Positions 21,871-33,425 of a stretch of 64,000 nucleotides of DNA are shown piece after piece. This DNA comes from Acanthosepion lycidas (lineage: Eukaryota; Mollusca; Cephalopoda; Sepiida; Sepiidae). The position numbers and the translations under genes are program-made. The stretch is from positions 77,269,643 through 77,333,642 of the forward strand of contig OZ010574.1 of NCBI GenBank assembly GCA_963932145.1, in the 5' to 3' direction. Under the pieces are notes generated by a model. It was not told the origin of the DNA and did no database searches. It saw only the letters and a program-made list of their open reading frames with translations. Within the stretch, counting starts at the first letter, position 1. Each line of letters starts with the position of its first letter.

Positions 21871-22134
21871 TTCTCTCTCACATTGATATCTCATATCAAT
21901 CCCTTCAGTGGGTGTTAATAACTTCTCTGTCTTTCTCATCCATTCACCTCTGCCTATAACTATTGCTACCACTCGACCAATGGCACCCCAGCTGTGCAGG
22001 TGTGGCTAAGCTGGCCTCCTTAAAATTATAATCTAGAATTTTTGTTTACAAAAATTTTCCTTTTTCCCATCGGTCAAAATTTTTATGAATTCCATATTAC
22101 CAATTAAATTTCTATCATATCTTTTGGTCACCCA

Positions 22135-22260
22135 GAATTCACTTAGCCAGCACTCTCTACCAACTCCATCAATCACTGTCAAAGTTTGCCATCTGGTCCC
22201 TTTGTGAAGTTAGCTTTATAATGGTTTCCTTGGCTTGTTGAGAAATTAAATTCTTTTATC
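22135..22260. repeat. Dispersed repeat shared with 50845-50985
   Basis: Both places share a CCAGCACT...ATCAATCA.TGTCA...TTGCCAT.TGG.CCCTT block followed by TTGAGAAATT. Similarity is moderate, with substitutions and small gaps. The identity of the repeat is unknown. Confidence 0.4.
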
Positions 22261-22832
22261 TTGCCAAATCTCAATTCTCCACTCTATTTTTTGTCTCATG
22301 CCAAAATTTTACAAACATCATATTGCTATTCAACGTTTCAGTGTCTGAAACGACACGTTGATAAGTTAAATAATAACAATCCTCTCACGTATGCCGAGAC
22401 AATGCCAAAATCTTATAATTGCCACATTGCTTCTCCTCACCGGTGGCCAAGAAAAAAAAATAAACAATATCTTGGAAAGATAATTAACATTGATTCTCCC
22501 TGCCTGTATTGGCAATCGTCTCAAACTGAAATTTTTATGACCACCATGGTCTGGCCAATATCTTAATATTTACCTTTCTTCCTATCTCCCTCGGCAAGAC
22601 ATTAATCAACCTGAAAAAACCTCACATATGCCTTTTTTTCTACGGGTTTACGGTCTTTTGTGAAAAGTATCTTTTTCGTAAATAAAATCAAATTTTTTTT
22701 TAGTATTGATTGGAATATCTTTCGGGATAGATCTTTTTCACTGTATTTCCTGTTTTAATTTCTATGGTTAATTAGTTAGCCAATTACCATAGCTAAACAG
22801 TGTCACACATTCATGCTAGCTATACTGTTTTT
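22261..22832. other. Spacer, nothing recognised
   Basis: A 101-codon open frame at 22261-22566 has no recognisable domain. The rest is AT-rich. Confidence 0.3.
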
Positions 22833-23054
22833 CGGCAAAAAGTGGAGGTACATACAAAAAAGAAATACAAGATAATATATTTTGGAGTTTTAAAAGGTAT
22901 AATTCTTTGAAGTGTTTCTAGTGATTGTGCTTAAACTCCAGATCGGCAAAAAGTGGAGGTACATACAAAAAAGAAATACAAGATAATATATTTTGGAGTT
23001 TTAAAAGGTATAATTCTTTGAAGTGTTTCTAGTGATTGTGCTTAAACTCCAGAT
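22833..23054 (+). repeat. Perfect 111-bp tandem duplication
   Basis: The segment 22833-22943 (CGGCAAAAAGTGGAGGTACA ... AACTCCAGAT) is repeated without a visible change at 22944-23054. Confidence 0.95.
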
Positions 23055-23489
23055 CTGTGTTGAATTCTTCTCACTGCTGAAATAGAATGTTCAAAGGAAA
23101 GAAGGAGACAGAAACACTAGAAATAAATTTAGGAACTTTAGAATAATAACAGTCTGTTGAAGGAAAATGTCTTTCCGAGCAGAAAACATATGTTTAGTTT
23201 ACCCATTGAAAGTTCAGGGAAAAGAGGGTGATTCTTCTCATTGGTCTTTGGCACCAGGAAGCCTCTCTTTATTCACCCATGTGCCCTTTGTTCTTCCTGT
23301 CAGGGAGCATCCTGGGAGATTCTTCTTTTTTTTTCTTTTTCTTTTATCTTATTTTGTGCTTTTTTAAATTTTTTTTATTCTATCAATTATACAATCCCCA
23401 CAATATATACAAAAAAACACGAAGAAAATAATTAATAAAAATGGACTGTTATAGGCATCCTCCAATGCTACTCCTCTAACTGCTTTGGA

Positions 23490-23531
23490 GAGGGTGAGAG
23501 TGAAGGTGAGGGTGAGGGTGAGGGTGAGGAT
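23490..23531 (+). repeat. GGTGAG-type hexamer repeat
   Basis: GAGGGTGAGAGTGAAGGTGA followed by repeated GGGTGA units, about seven hexamers with small changes. The strand is G-rich but has only runs of three G spaced by TGA. Confidence 0.85.
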
Positions 23532-23784
23532 GTTTCTTTGAAAATCGCTGCCAGTGAAATGCTGAATACAGATCAGTACTGAAGAGTGTAATGGACAGAC
23601 AAACTAAGGAATGAATAAGTACAATTATAAGATATCAGAGTCCATATCTAATTGTGGGGTCACAGGTTTGTTGTTCATGCAGATTCAAATAAATTTTCTA
23701 TTCAAAGTATTTTTTCTTTTTTGACTTAGTTTCACAAAATCTATTCTTTTAGCATGGTTATTATTCTTTATTTTTTTTATTTTT

Positions 23785-24565
23785 CTACCTGCAGAAATCT
23801 TTTTTGTGTTCAAGTTTCCCACAACAGAAATGTTTTTTGATTAAACAGGCAATTTTTCCAAAATGCATTTCCCCATAACTGTAACAGAGCTTCAGTGCAG
23901 CATTATTTTTTGACGTATTTTTTATTGTTCCAGCCCCCCTTTTCATTTTTTCCGGTTCTTCAATTTGACATGTTTCATGTTTTAAATTTATTAACCTTTG
24001 ACACTCGTCAGTCATCATTTGTAAATTTATCCATTTAAGCTTGTCCTGATTTCATTATCTTTGTGTGACTTCAACACAAAAATTAAGCATTTGAACTGGT
24101 CTTCTGTTAAATCTTTTAATTTACTCTTTTCACATTCTCCATTCACTATTCCCACATACAAAAAAATCATCTCTTTTTCCTTTCTTCAAGTTGAAAAATT
24201 GATATGGAGTATGGAAAACAGACTTTTCACCAAAAATTGTCCACAAAATTTTTACCGTGTTTTTAAAATCCGTGTCACTTTTTTTTGGCGACATAAAATT
24301 ACAGTACCTTTCATGTTCTTTTGTTCCCAGCCTCCTCAGTAGTAGTTGCCCTTTTTTCATCTGTCCACCAGACACATTCGTTTTCAAAAAAATTCTCAAA
24401 ATGTCAAAAATATACCTCAAACATGAGGCTATTCTCCAAGGTGTAATTAAATTCTGGAATTAAATTTGAAACAGAATTTGTTAGACTTGAAATTTTTTCT
24501 CTCTCACTTAAGAACACTTGTAAAACCTGCATCTGGCTTTGGAAAAGTAGCTGTAATGCCTCCAT
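23785..24565 (-). pseudogene. Gypsy family C gag
   Basis: On the - strand it starts MEALQLLFQSQMQVLQ at 24565. The next open frame contains 'LLLRRLGTKEHERYCNFMSPKK' (in shorter runs) and 'ILWTIFGEKSVFH', matching the Gypsy B capsid region block for block ('LLLRKLGTTEHSRF', 'LSELFGP'). The end (24018-23785) carries two cysteine clusters, CYSYGEMHFGKIAC (first knuckle, second Cys changed to Tyr) and CCGKLEHKKDFC. Stops separate the pieces. No protease or RT was recognised at lower coordinates, so the copy is truncated after gag. Confidence 0.6.
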
Positions 24566-25360
24566 TTTGGTAAAAAAAAAGTTAATTTTATCTAATTTCC
24601 ACAGTCTTATGCAGATCTATTACACACAAATATACATACATACAAAAATAGAAATCACATGCAATACCAGGCATTCATTGGTTAATTAATCACCACTATG
24701 TTATTATAGACAATTTACAAATTGCAGTAATGCGACAATTTTGTAATCGCTCTATTTTTAAGTAGTCAATTTTGTGCACTTTTGAGAGAAACGGATCACA
24801 GAAGCTTTTTTAAGTCTCCCCAAAGCTCACTCACTGATTGGTCGATGCCAATCAATCAGATCATCAAAACGTGAAGAATAATTCTTCCCATGCAGCAATT
24901 TGGAGCCTACAGTTACTTATTTAAGCAAGAATTTTTTAGCCCTTTTTAGTAAGATTTCAGCTACCAAACGAATCCACACAGTTGAAACCATACGCCAACT
25001 TTCTCACTCACATACACCACTCACATGCTGAACATACCTTGTATACACTCACATAATCTCTTCTTACACAGCAAATCTTTCAAGAACAATCATTACAAGA
25101 GACTCTCATGAACATTCTTCCAGTGAACTTTGGAACACTAAAATAACAATTAAAGAGAGACAACTTGTTTTATTCAACCCTTTCTTACTTAAATGCATGC
25201 TTTCTTACACATTGTTGTTTCATATTGTTCATCTTGTTAAATACAAATTTTATATGTAACAATGTCTTTTAGTTATCCTTTTCTGCATCAGCCGTGTTTC
25301 CTAATCTAAAATTAAATTAATGTGGTAAAGTCCACCACAATCTCATCTTGTTGCCACTGT

Positions 25361-25680
25361 TGTAATGTGTCTATTACTTAGTGGAGTTCAGTCAGCCTTA
25401 GAGTAAGCCCAGCTGCAGATTACTACTGTATTTTCTCAGATGACTGCTAAATATGGCTTTTGCTGTCTCTCCAAGTCGCACATTCCATTCTCACATTTAT
25501 ACACGTGTGGATGAGTCTACCTTGTTGCTTAAGGTATAGCAAAAAGAAGGGCATATAAATCCTTTCTCTCACTTTCTGTCTCAAGATGTAGTAATAATAG
25601 TGTTGCTTTGTCCTCTCTGGGGAAATTTCTCCAGAGAGTCAACTGCCAAATTTTAAATGAGCCATGTGGTACATCTCACA
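25361..25680 (-). mobile_element. Gypsy family C 5' LTR
   Basis: The 320-bp segment on the - strand runs from TGTGAGATGTACCACATGG (25680) to ACACATTACA (25361). It is followed by ACAGTGGCAACAAGATGAGA, a primer-binding region like that of element B. Gag on the same strand begins about 800 bp further on. A fragment of the same LTR is at 4320-4500. Confidence 0.65.
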
Positions 25681-26535
25681 CATGCACTTACTCATGCACG
25701 ATCATGAACACTCCTGCTTACCCAATAATTTTTTTCTTTTCTTTTCAGCTATCTGTGTACACACAAATATATCTTCTCTCTTCTTGAATTTTGTTGTTCT
25801 TTATATAAAATACATAAAAATCCTCCATGTGTGGCATGTGTTTCTTTTGAAAATGTTGAATTCATTTATTTTGAAAGTTTCCCACTTCAGCTGTAATAAG
25901 TAGTAGCCAATCCACTACAGAACAATAAAGATGGATATTATGATATAAAGTTGAAGCAAATCTTAGAAAATCTAGATGCAACAAAAATTAGTTGCTTGAC
26001 ATATTTTTTTCATGTTAACATCTGATTGGCCATGATGGTGGTCAGCTAGAATACACTTAAAAGTAATAAAACTCTTTTGGTATTGGCAAATATCTTGTAG
26101 TAGAAACATCTATTACATAAAAATATATTTTAATTAGGTAACTCTAAATTTCAAACAAAGCATTTGGGTACTTGAGTACTTGGGTATTTAAGTTTTTCTT
26201 TATACTGATTGGTTACCAAGGCAACTAGCCACATAGGATTATTGACTCAATGACACTGATAATCTGAGTAATTCATTTCAAATAGTATATAAGTAAAATG
26301 CATTATTAAATGAAACTTACAACCACTTAACATTAAGTAACTTTACACTGAATCCACACAACAATCATAACAAAATAATATATTAAACTTATTTTATTGC
26401 AACCAGATACACCTAAATTATAAACAAGACAAGATAGCTATTAAGAATATCATACATAGAAACATATTTCTCATTTACCCAAACAAATTTATCCAATTAT
26501 TTATTACAAAGAATTCAAAAACATAAAAATTTATC
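25681..26535. other. AT-rich spacer, nothing recognised
   Basis: A 79-codon open frame at 25664-25903 overlaps the LTR edge and lacks motifs. Repeated ACTTGAGTACTTGGGTA near 26170 is a short local duplication. Confidence 0.3.
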
Positions 26536-26800
26536 ACCAATAACAACATGAATCCTTAACAAATGCACTAGTCAAAACCAATTTAATATACAGATTCTTA
26601 TTCCAATAGGAGATTGCAAATACAAACACAATTCTGTTTGTGTTGGTCATACAACTACAACACTCTTGTAGATTAACTTACCACTTATCTGGACAAATAA
26701 AATCATATCTTAACAAACATAATATTCTTACCAATATAAGATCCATTGTAGTCAACAATACTTGCATTTTATATTTATATTAATTGCACAAACTCCAAAT
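26536..26800 (+). pseudogene. Second GIY-YIG-type retroelement remnant
   Basis: Reading across one frameshift, the region gives 'ALVKTNLIYRFLFQ', a degenerate Cys block, 'VGHTTTTL' (about 26642-26665), then 'RLTYHLSGQIKSYLNKHN' and 'RSIVVNNTCIL'. This is the pattern of the GIY-YIG domain in Penelope-like and related retroelements of marine invertebrates ('YVGHTTTTLSRRLTYHL'). It differs from the GIY-YIG at 945-965, so two families are present. RT is not visible upstream. Confidence 0.5.
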
Positions 26801-28030
26801 TCTTGAAAAACTTAAAATAAAAAAAAATATATAAAAAACTACATTAAATAAGATATCCTTTATTCTAAAGGTTTTGGGGATAGTTTCAATAAATAATTAA
26901 AAAAGATCTTAGAAATTTTTCCAAATTTCATGTTAATGCTGATATTGTAACCAATGGCTTTCTAAGATTTTTCCAATAATGTCTGTGATGCAAAATGTTA
27001 ATCTAACAGGAACATTAATATGAGGTTAACTTTCATTTCTTCTTCTGACAAATAACATCAATATTTTGTTCCTAAAATGACTAGTATGAGTAGAATGGGT
27101 ACTTTGTGGAACATTTCTGAGAGAATGCTTCTCTGTTCTTTATCTCTTCAGCTGTTATGTATCCTACATATCCTCATAATCTGCAATTACTTCCTTACTT
27201 GTCCATACAAAAATTTTCTCAGTAACCCTCTATCCTAAATGGTTTTTGGATCTTGCATTAGATAAATATTTAGTGAAAAGAAATCTAGATACCTCACCAC
27301 AATCATAGGGTAGACAACCTTTATCTCCAGAAATTTAGTTACCTCCCTTGAAGTTCAAACGTTTTTCTAAGTTCATAAGATGAACTGCCAAAGATTATTT
27401 CATAATATTTATTTCTACAGAAAGGAAATTTAATGTCTAAAAATATGTATGCTTTTATTCTCAACATCAATCATATATAAAATTAAAAGCTGTAAAACAT
27501 TGTTTGTATATCTAAGTAATGCCAAATTAAAGCAACCTCTTCATCATCATTAAAATGTGCTCATTTTTTGCTCGTTCATCAATACGATTACTGTGCTGCT
27601 ATTAAAAAAATGAATGTAAAATTGGACATTATTTTGTGGCTGTCTTTGTTCTTTTTTATTCTTTACATTATATCATAAGACTAGTATTCTTACTTGAAGA
27701 TATTTTTATCAACTAAGAAATATGAAGCATATTGTCAGGTTACAATTGTTTTTTGTGGCAAAGAATTTTTTTTGAATTACAAAACTGATCATCAGCAGAA
27801 AGGATTATCTGTCCTAATTTGGAATTAAAGATTTTCTTTCTGACATAATTTGATATGAAGAAATATTTACATGCATCCCTCAAATGAGAATAAAGTACAA
27901 AACTTTGGCAAAAGTTGCATTTAGATCATGTTGGTTTAATGAAAAATAAGTTATTCCTGCTTGTGTATGACAATTTCAGTAAGTGCAAAGATATTCACAT
28001 ATTTAGTATCATGCCAGAATAAAATGTGCA
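26801..28030. other. AT-rich spacer, nothing recognised
   Basis: No coding, RNA or repeat signal was recognised in this 1.2-kb stretch. Confidence 0.35.
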
Positions 28031-28150
28031 TTCAATATCCATCAGACCATCAAGGGAGCCAGATGATGGTTTGAACTTAGGTAACCTCATAACCACCAAG
28101 TGCAGAATCATGTGACCTCACAGCTGCACCGGGCTTGCAAGTATGGGAAT
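28031..28150 (-). repeat. tRNA-derived SINE-like fragment
   Basis: On the - strand, GCAGCTGTGAGGTCACATGA resembles a Pol III A box in a tRNA head, and AAGTTCAAACC about 45 bp on resembles a B box. It is followed by a GC-richer tail (CATCTGGCTCCCTTGATGG). The spacing fits a tRNA-derived SINE head. No target duplication was defined. Confidence 0.35.
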
Positions 28151-28685
28151 AGAGATAGATATATAAACACCCACCCCAGTGGAAAGGGGCAGAGACACTC
28201 TCAAATAACACAGATGAGAATATAAAATCTACTTTTCAGACAAGGGGTTCCAGAACTTCACATAGGTACACACACAATGGCTGAGAGTAACTGATGAAGT
28301 ACATAAGTAAATAAAATGTATTTTTTATACTAATGTTCACACAATACAAGGCCCAAGCATCACTAAAAATAGTTACTTTCTGGTTTAAGAAAGGACAAGA
28401 AGTGAAGTTCATCGGTCTTTGTAGGATAACAGTTAATTCTAAGCTTGAAGTGGTCAATGTTAAACATGATAGATTAAGTTTTGTGTTATCATTGGTCTGT
28501 GTCTCTACTTCATTAAACATTCAACTTATGAGTCAATCCACAGCAGAACTCTACAAAACATTTGCAACATATTTTGTTTACCAAAGGAAATATAACAGGA
28601 AATGTAATAGGATTTAGTAGTGGTGAATTTGAGACATTTTTTGATTCATGATAGAATTATGTTTGATTATGATAGAATTATGTTT
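28151..28685. other. Spacer, nothing firmly recognised
   Basis: Overlapping open frames 28236-28520 (-) and 28333-28617 (+) lack recognisable motifs. A 19-bp local duplication (ATGATAGAATTATGTTTG) sits at about 28648-28688. Confidence 0.3.
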
Positions 28686-29088
28686 GTTGCATCAACCTTC
28701 TGTCATCAAATGGTCTAGCAGGGAGATTAGTCCAGACAATGAAAATGGCATTATAAAAATTAAAAGAAAAGTATCCTCTTGAAATGAAGGTAACCAATTA
28801 CTAGTTTTATACTTTCAATAGTGTTACAGGAGTAACTCCAACATAGTTGCTAGTGAAATGCTTTCTTCCCAGAAGATTGTTAGTTTTCTGAGACCATGGA
28901 GAAAAAATCCCAGTAAAGATGAATTTAAGTGCATAACATGGGTGACATGGTAAACACTAGAGAATTTCACAAGGACAACTGGATGAAGATAGTTATTGTT
29001 AACAGAGTTGGAGAAGATAAGAATACAGGGTGTAAATATGGTCAAGAGAGATATGGGCTAGATACAAGTGATGCCTTAAGAACAGTAG
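28686..29088 (+). pseudogene. Gypsy integrase C-terminal fragment
   Basis: Across frameshifts it reads 'SSNGLAGRLVQTMKMAL' (about 28703-28753), then 'NSVTGVTPT' and 'LLVKCFLPRR' (about 28817-28878), then 'GDMVNTREFHKDNWM' (28941-28985) and 'ALRTVG'. These are the usual Gypsy integrase blocks: SNG.AER.VQ, TTG.TPAELL.GR and GD.V..R.F. The catalytic Glu of the first block is Gly here. No LTR was found downstream, so this is an isolated piece. Confidence 0.6.
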
Positions 29089-29123
29089 GAAAAGTTTGCA
29101 CCATCAACAATCTGTTTAAGTAG

Positions 29124-29497
29124 AAGCTTTTTTCATATTGATTCATTTATCTGTTCAACTCCTTATGGTTCATTTAATGTTGAAATTTAATTTTCTTGGT
29201 ATCTTGAAAGTAATAAAAATATTATATATGTTATTCTGCTTTCACAATTGATACTCAGCTTTTGTACACATACATGTTTGTGTGGATATGATCACTAGAG
29301 GCAGTCCTGGGTAGGTATGACAATAAACTACATCTGGTAGCAAGGCCTCTGATTGGAAGATTAGAGGTTTTGAGGAACATGGGACCACCTCTTAATTGCT
29401 GTTGTTCCTAGGTCCAACATGACTTTGGGTGGTAGCACCTGTTAAGGTCCCAGCTATAGGCAAATAATGAACCCCAAAGAAAAACAAAACACTATCA
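29124..29497. other. Spacer with a GC-richer patch
   Basis: The segment 29290-29465 is GC-richer than its neighbours and may be an unrecognised SINE or repeat. No A/B box pair is convincing. Confidence 0.25.
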
Positions 29498-29600
29498 AAG
29501 TATAAATATACATTACCAACAATACCTATTTATAGTAAAATTACCAGCGATGCCTAGATGCCTATTTAAAACAAAATGACCAACAATACATTTTATCTGT
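29498..29600 (+). repeat. Degenerate minisatellite core (copy 3)
   Basis: Three diverged units (TACCAACAATACCTATTTAT, TTACCAGCGATGCC, GACCAACAATACATTTTA) match the core of 19430-19610. Confidence 0.55.
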
Positions 29601-30100
29601 AGTTGAAGGAATGCAATTGCATTCAAAATGTATTTAGTTGAAGCCATAAAATGATGTTCAAAATATTTATATTTCAGCATTAAATAACCCATAGAGGTTG
29701 ATATACTGCTAAAAAAACACTATCATTACTAGAAGTGGTGATGTATATTTTATGTTGTAGTTTTATTAAAGTTCTATTTTGGAATACCGTTTGAATTGTA
29801 GGATATTATATGGATTAATGTCATGAAAATTCTTCCATGTTGGTTGTTTGGTAGTATTTTAAATGTATTTGTGTGAAGCCACTACAAAAGTATTTTTTAT
29901 TTATTTAAAGCCAGAAAATATTTTTAGATTGTAAGAATTTTTGGGGAGAGATAATGATGGTTTTGTGATATAAGTTTTACTAATTAATCCATTGCTGGAG
30001 GTAGAAGAGGTGGATTCATACATTTTCTAAGGGTATTTGTGCATAAGTGAATATAACAAACTCAACAGGAATTGGCTTTCCGATTAACAATTTTGAGCCT

Positions 30101-30195
30101 CAATTTGCAGTTAATGGCCAATAAGTAGAAAAGACATTCAATTTGCAGTTGATGGGCAATAAGTGAAAAAGGCATTCAATTTGAATTTGATGGTG
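30101..30195 (+). repeat. 38-bp tandem repeat, 2.5 copies
   Basis: CAATTTGCAGTTAATGG at 30101 recurs at 30139 (CAATTTGCAGTTGATGG) and 30177 (CAATTTGAATTTGATGG), each 38 bp apart. Confidence 0.85.
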
Positions 30196-30309
30196 TTTCA
30201 TTGGGACTATGATAGCCGGGATGCATCGAGAAAATAAAAAAAATAAACAAGAGTATCCCAGGTTTCAATGTAAGATTGATGAAAAGAACGATGGGAAGGG
30301 AATTCTCCA

Positions 30310-30740
30310 ATTCCGGACGTCGGTGAACTCAGTGAGAAAACGAACAATATGCTGACACAGAGCAACAGAAGACGACACTAGAACATATAATAAAAATACT
30401 TTATTTATAAAATATACAGTGTATTAAATTAAATTAAAGAAAAGAAAACCAAAACTAAATAGTAAAATGGATGAGGGGACAATTGGTTGATCAAACATAT
30501 ATCAATGCGACGAAATACAGACAAAAATAGTGACAGCCGATTATAGAATACATATATAAACATGTAAAGACTTAGGGATCAACGTAGATCGATTGTTCTC
30601 AGAAATAAAGTTTGAAAGAAAAGATATCCGTTCAATTCTCCAAGCGAAAAACGTAGAGTCGCTAATGTCCTGATATAAGTCTTTGATTAACGCCGTTCAA
30701 TCCTTGCTGAGGACAAGTAGTATACACAGATAAACCACAG
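30310..30740 (-). mobile_element. LTR-like end of the SCAN-type Gypsy element
   Basis: On the - strand, downstream of the gag at 31420-30690, the sequence is CpG-bearing. It contains AATAAA (30405-30400) followed by a T/GT-rich stretch and a GC-rich end (GAGTTCACCGACGTCCGG). This fits a 3' LTR or 3' end joined to gag with pol deleted. Borders are not fixed. Confidence 0.3.
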
Positions 30741-31420
30741 GAGTATAGACAACTTGGATCTGAGAATACCGTTCAGGATTCTTTTCTCAGTCATTCGATT
30801 CAACGATATAAACCTTTGTGGTTTATTCAAGACTGCATTTCTGTGTTCAGCACCTTTCCTTGTGAAACAATTTGCCGCCATGTGTCCTACCTTCCCACAG
30901 TAGTAACACGTTATGTTTTTCTCTCCTTCCGTCTGTCGAGGGGTAAAAGAATGAGAATCAAACCGTTTACTTTTTGGGCTGTTTGGTCAATGTGGGTAGT
31001 TTGTCTGACCAGGTCTTGTCCTCAGACCAGCACTAGCCATTACTTGAGGCTTTGTGCTTCTCCTATATTCAGATGGGTCCTCTGATTTATTCCTGCCTCG
31101 CTTATGCGTTAGTGCATATTCGTCCACAAGGGTAGCCATCTCATAAGCTGTGTTGACCTGTCTTTCGTTGAGGAATGTCTTGAGGTTATCGTGTACGCAC
31201 CATTTGAATTCTTCTATTAGGATCAACTGTCTTAGCTTATCACAATCCACTCCTATTTCTTTCGCCAAAATCCATCGGTCGAAATATGTTTCTTTCTGCC
31301 TGAAGTACTCTACATATGTTTGCTTTTCGTCCATTCTGTAATTTCTAAATCTCTGTCTATACGCTTCTGGTACCATTTCGTAGTTTCTCAGGATTGATGT
31401 TTTTATGATGTTGCAGTGAC
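30687..31420 (-). pseudogene. Gypsy gag with SCAN-like domain and zinc knuckle (Gmr1-type)
   Basis: The frame runs on the - strand from the element edge near 31420 ('NIIKTSILRNYEMVPEAY'). It continues with 'RQRFRNYRMDEKQTYVEYF', 'DKLRQLILIEEFKWCVHDNL' and 'ATLVDEYALTHK'. This helical pattern matches the capsid C-terminal domain of Gmr1-like Gypsy elements, the proposed ancestor of the vertebrate SCAN domain. After a break near 30985 a zinc knuckle, CYYCGKVGHMAANC (C-x2-C-x4-H-x4-C), lies near 30915-30873. Upstream gag is cut off at about 31420, and pol is absent. Confidence 0.65.
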
Positions 31421-32400
31421 ATCATTGAGTGAATATTGAAAATTTTTGCTTTAAATGTTTTAGTAATTATTTGATAGTATGAAAACATTGTTTATGCATA
31501 TTTTATCTATGACATGAATTGGTTTATAAAGAATCATTAAAAAACAAATGGAGAAAAATGCCTATGTATATCTCTCTCACACACACACACATCTATCATT
31601 AACAGTTTTTTCTTCTACTTTATCAGTCCTCATTTTCAGACATAAAAAAATAAATAAAAATATAAAACTGAGTTAAAATTAGTTCAAAATGTAATTTCTA
31701 TAACAATATAGTTAAACTGAAAAATCAAGCATTCAACATTTTATCTTGCTTATATAGATTTTGTTCTTTGAAATAGATATTTTTTTCTAATGATACTGGT
31801 CCATTGGCAGAACATATCAAAGCAAATGTTTTTCAAATTGTTTTATATATTTACCACACATTCGTATAAAGTATATTTATGCAACAAGAATTCATCTAAA
31901 CAAGTTTTGTTAAATTCATCTGAAAAGGTTGGTCAGTTTAATTTTTTATTGTATTTATCTCATTTTTTAATAAGATATTCTACATTGGTATAACAATTGT
32001 AAATAAATTGTCCAAAGTTCAAATTTTGTTGTTTTTGTTCAATCACTTTTGACAGTATTTTAAAATTTGTATAAAATATTTAATATGTATACACATTTAA
32101 ATATTTGACACATTCTTTACCAGTGTGGTTTAGCTCCTTGTAAATATTTTACACATAACATATTTTTGGACTAATTTAAATTCCAGCACTCAAAAAAAAA
32201 AAAAAAAATGCCAGTATATAGTCAACAAAATCTTGTTTACTACACTGACAATACTCATTTCTTTGATAATAACTGAGGTGGTCAAAAGTACTTGAACAAA
32301 AACAAAACAAAACAAACTTTGGATGTTTTTCTAAATTTTGATCCTGATGTACATCTTATTTGAAAACTGAAAAAACACAATAACAGCCTAGGACATTGTA
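31421..32400. other. AT-rich spacer, nothing recognised
   Basis: Contains a short AC repeat near 31579-31592 and a 17-bp A run near 32192-32208. No coding signal was recognised. Confidence 0.35.
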
Positions 32401-33330
32401 TCATGAACTAGTGAAGGTAGTCATGTTGGAACCCCTTAGTAAGAGGCTCTGCTTGTCGGCAACTGAGTTACACTCTTCCTGATCCTGGGCACCAGCAAGC
32501 CTGAGTTTTTGCTTACATGGCAATTGATCCAGAATGCACCCTCTCACAATGACATGGGTTTCATACTGGGCTGAGAGAATATGCCCAATTAACATTGGTG
32601 TGACCTTGGTTTAAAAAAAGTAAATGTGCACATCTTCTAGCACTGTTCTCGGGTACACAAGCAAGTTGATGGGTCATATTGATCCCAAATATCTTGTGTC
32701 TGTTGATCTCACATATGCATGTGATAATATTGCCTCCGTGGTCTGGGGTAAAACAGATGGTGTTTCTGATGCTGTTAGCTGTGGCAAGGATGGTGATGTG
32801 GATGACACGGATGGAGTGAGTCTTACAATATGAATGTTATTCTCATCAGGATCTGGTTGGATTCTTTTAGCATCAGCTCAAGATGAAGATCAGAACTGAC
32901 AAAAAGCATTTGTTATTGGCAGATTCCAATGAAAATCAAGGCTGGCTCTGTTCATGAAAACCAGGCTTACCGCATTTTCTTTCTTAGTACCCTTTTTGAC
33001 ACAATGAGGTGGTTTCCTGTTAGACCCCTCCCCTGGTTAAGGTAGACTCTTTGTTTGCCTAGTTAATGTGAGTAATTGTTATTCCCAACCTGTTGCCAGC
33101 ATTCTCTTTCATTATAATCCATGTCAAGGTTCCCAACCTCCCTAATTTATTTTTTTATTCCCTCTTTTTATTTTGACTGGGTCAACTTTTGATTTTCTCT
33201 CTCTACAATTTATTTTTTCTTTCCCTCACCCTTAGTGAGTGAGCATCTTGATTTTGACTATCGGCAGAATACAGCAACCACACTCAGTTTTTTCTATGGG
33301 TTGGACAGGTCTTACTAACATATTTTATTT
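32401..33330. other. GC-richer segment of unknown origin
   Basis: The region 32401-33010 is GC-richer than its flanks and has open frames at 32401-32595 (-) and 32624-32833 (+, ending in a Gly/Asp-rich 'GKDGDVDDTDGV'). Neither matches a family I know. It may be repeat-derived. Confidence 0.25.
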
Positions 33331-33360
33331 TTAGTTTGAACGTTTTGTTGTATTTTAAAA

Positions 33361-33425
33361 CCAAAACTGTTCTTCTCAGGACACCACTCTCCAGCGAATA
33401 CCAAAACTGTCCTTCTCAGGACAAT
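33361..33425 (+). repeat. 40-bp direct duplication
   Basis: CCAAAACTGT.CTTCTCAGGACA occurs at 33361 and again at 33401. It is a short tandem duplication. Confidence 0.7.

Noticed and set aside
29290-29465. Possible tRNA-derived SINE
   Set aside because: A weak GGTTTTGA-like B box without a fitting A box or spacing.
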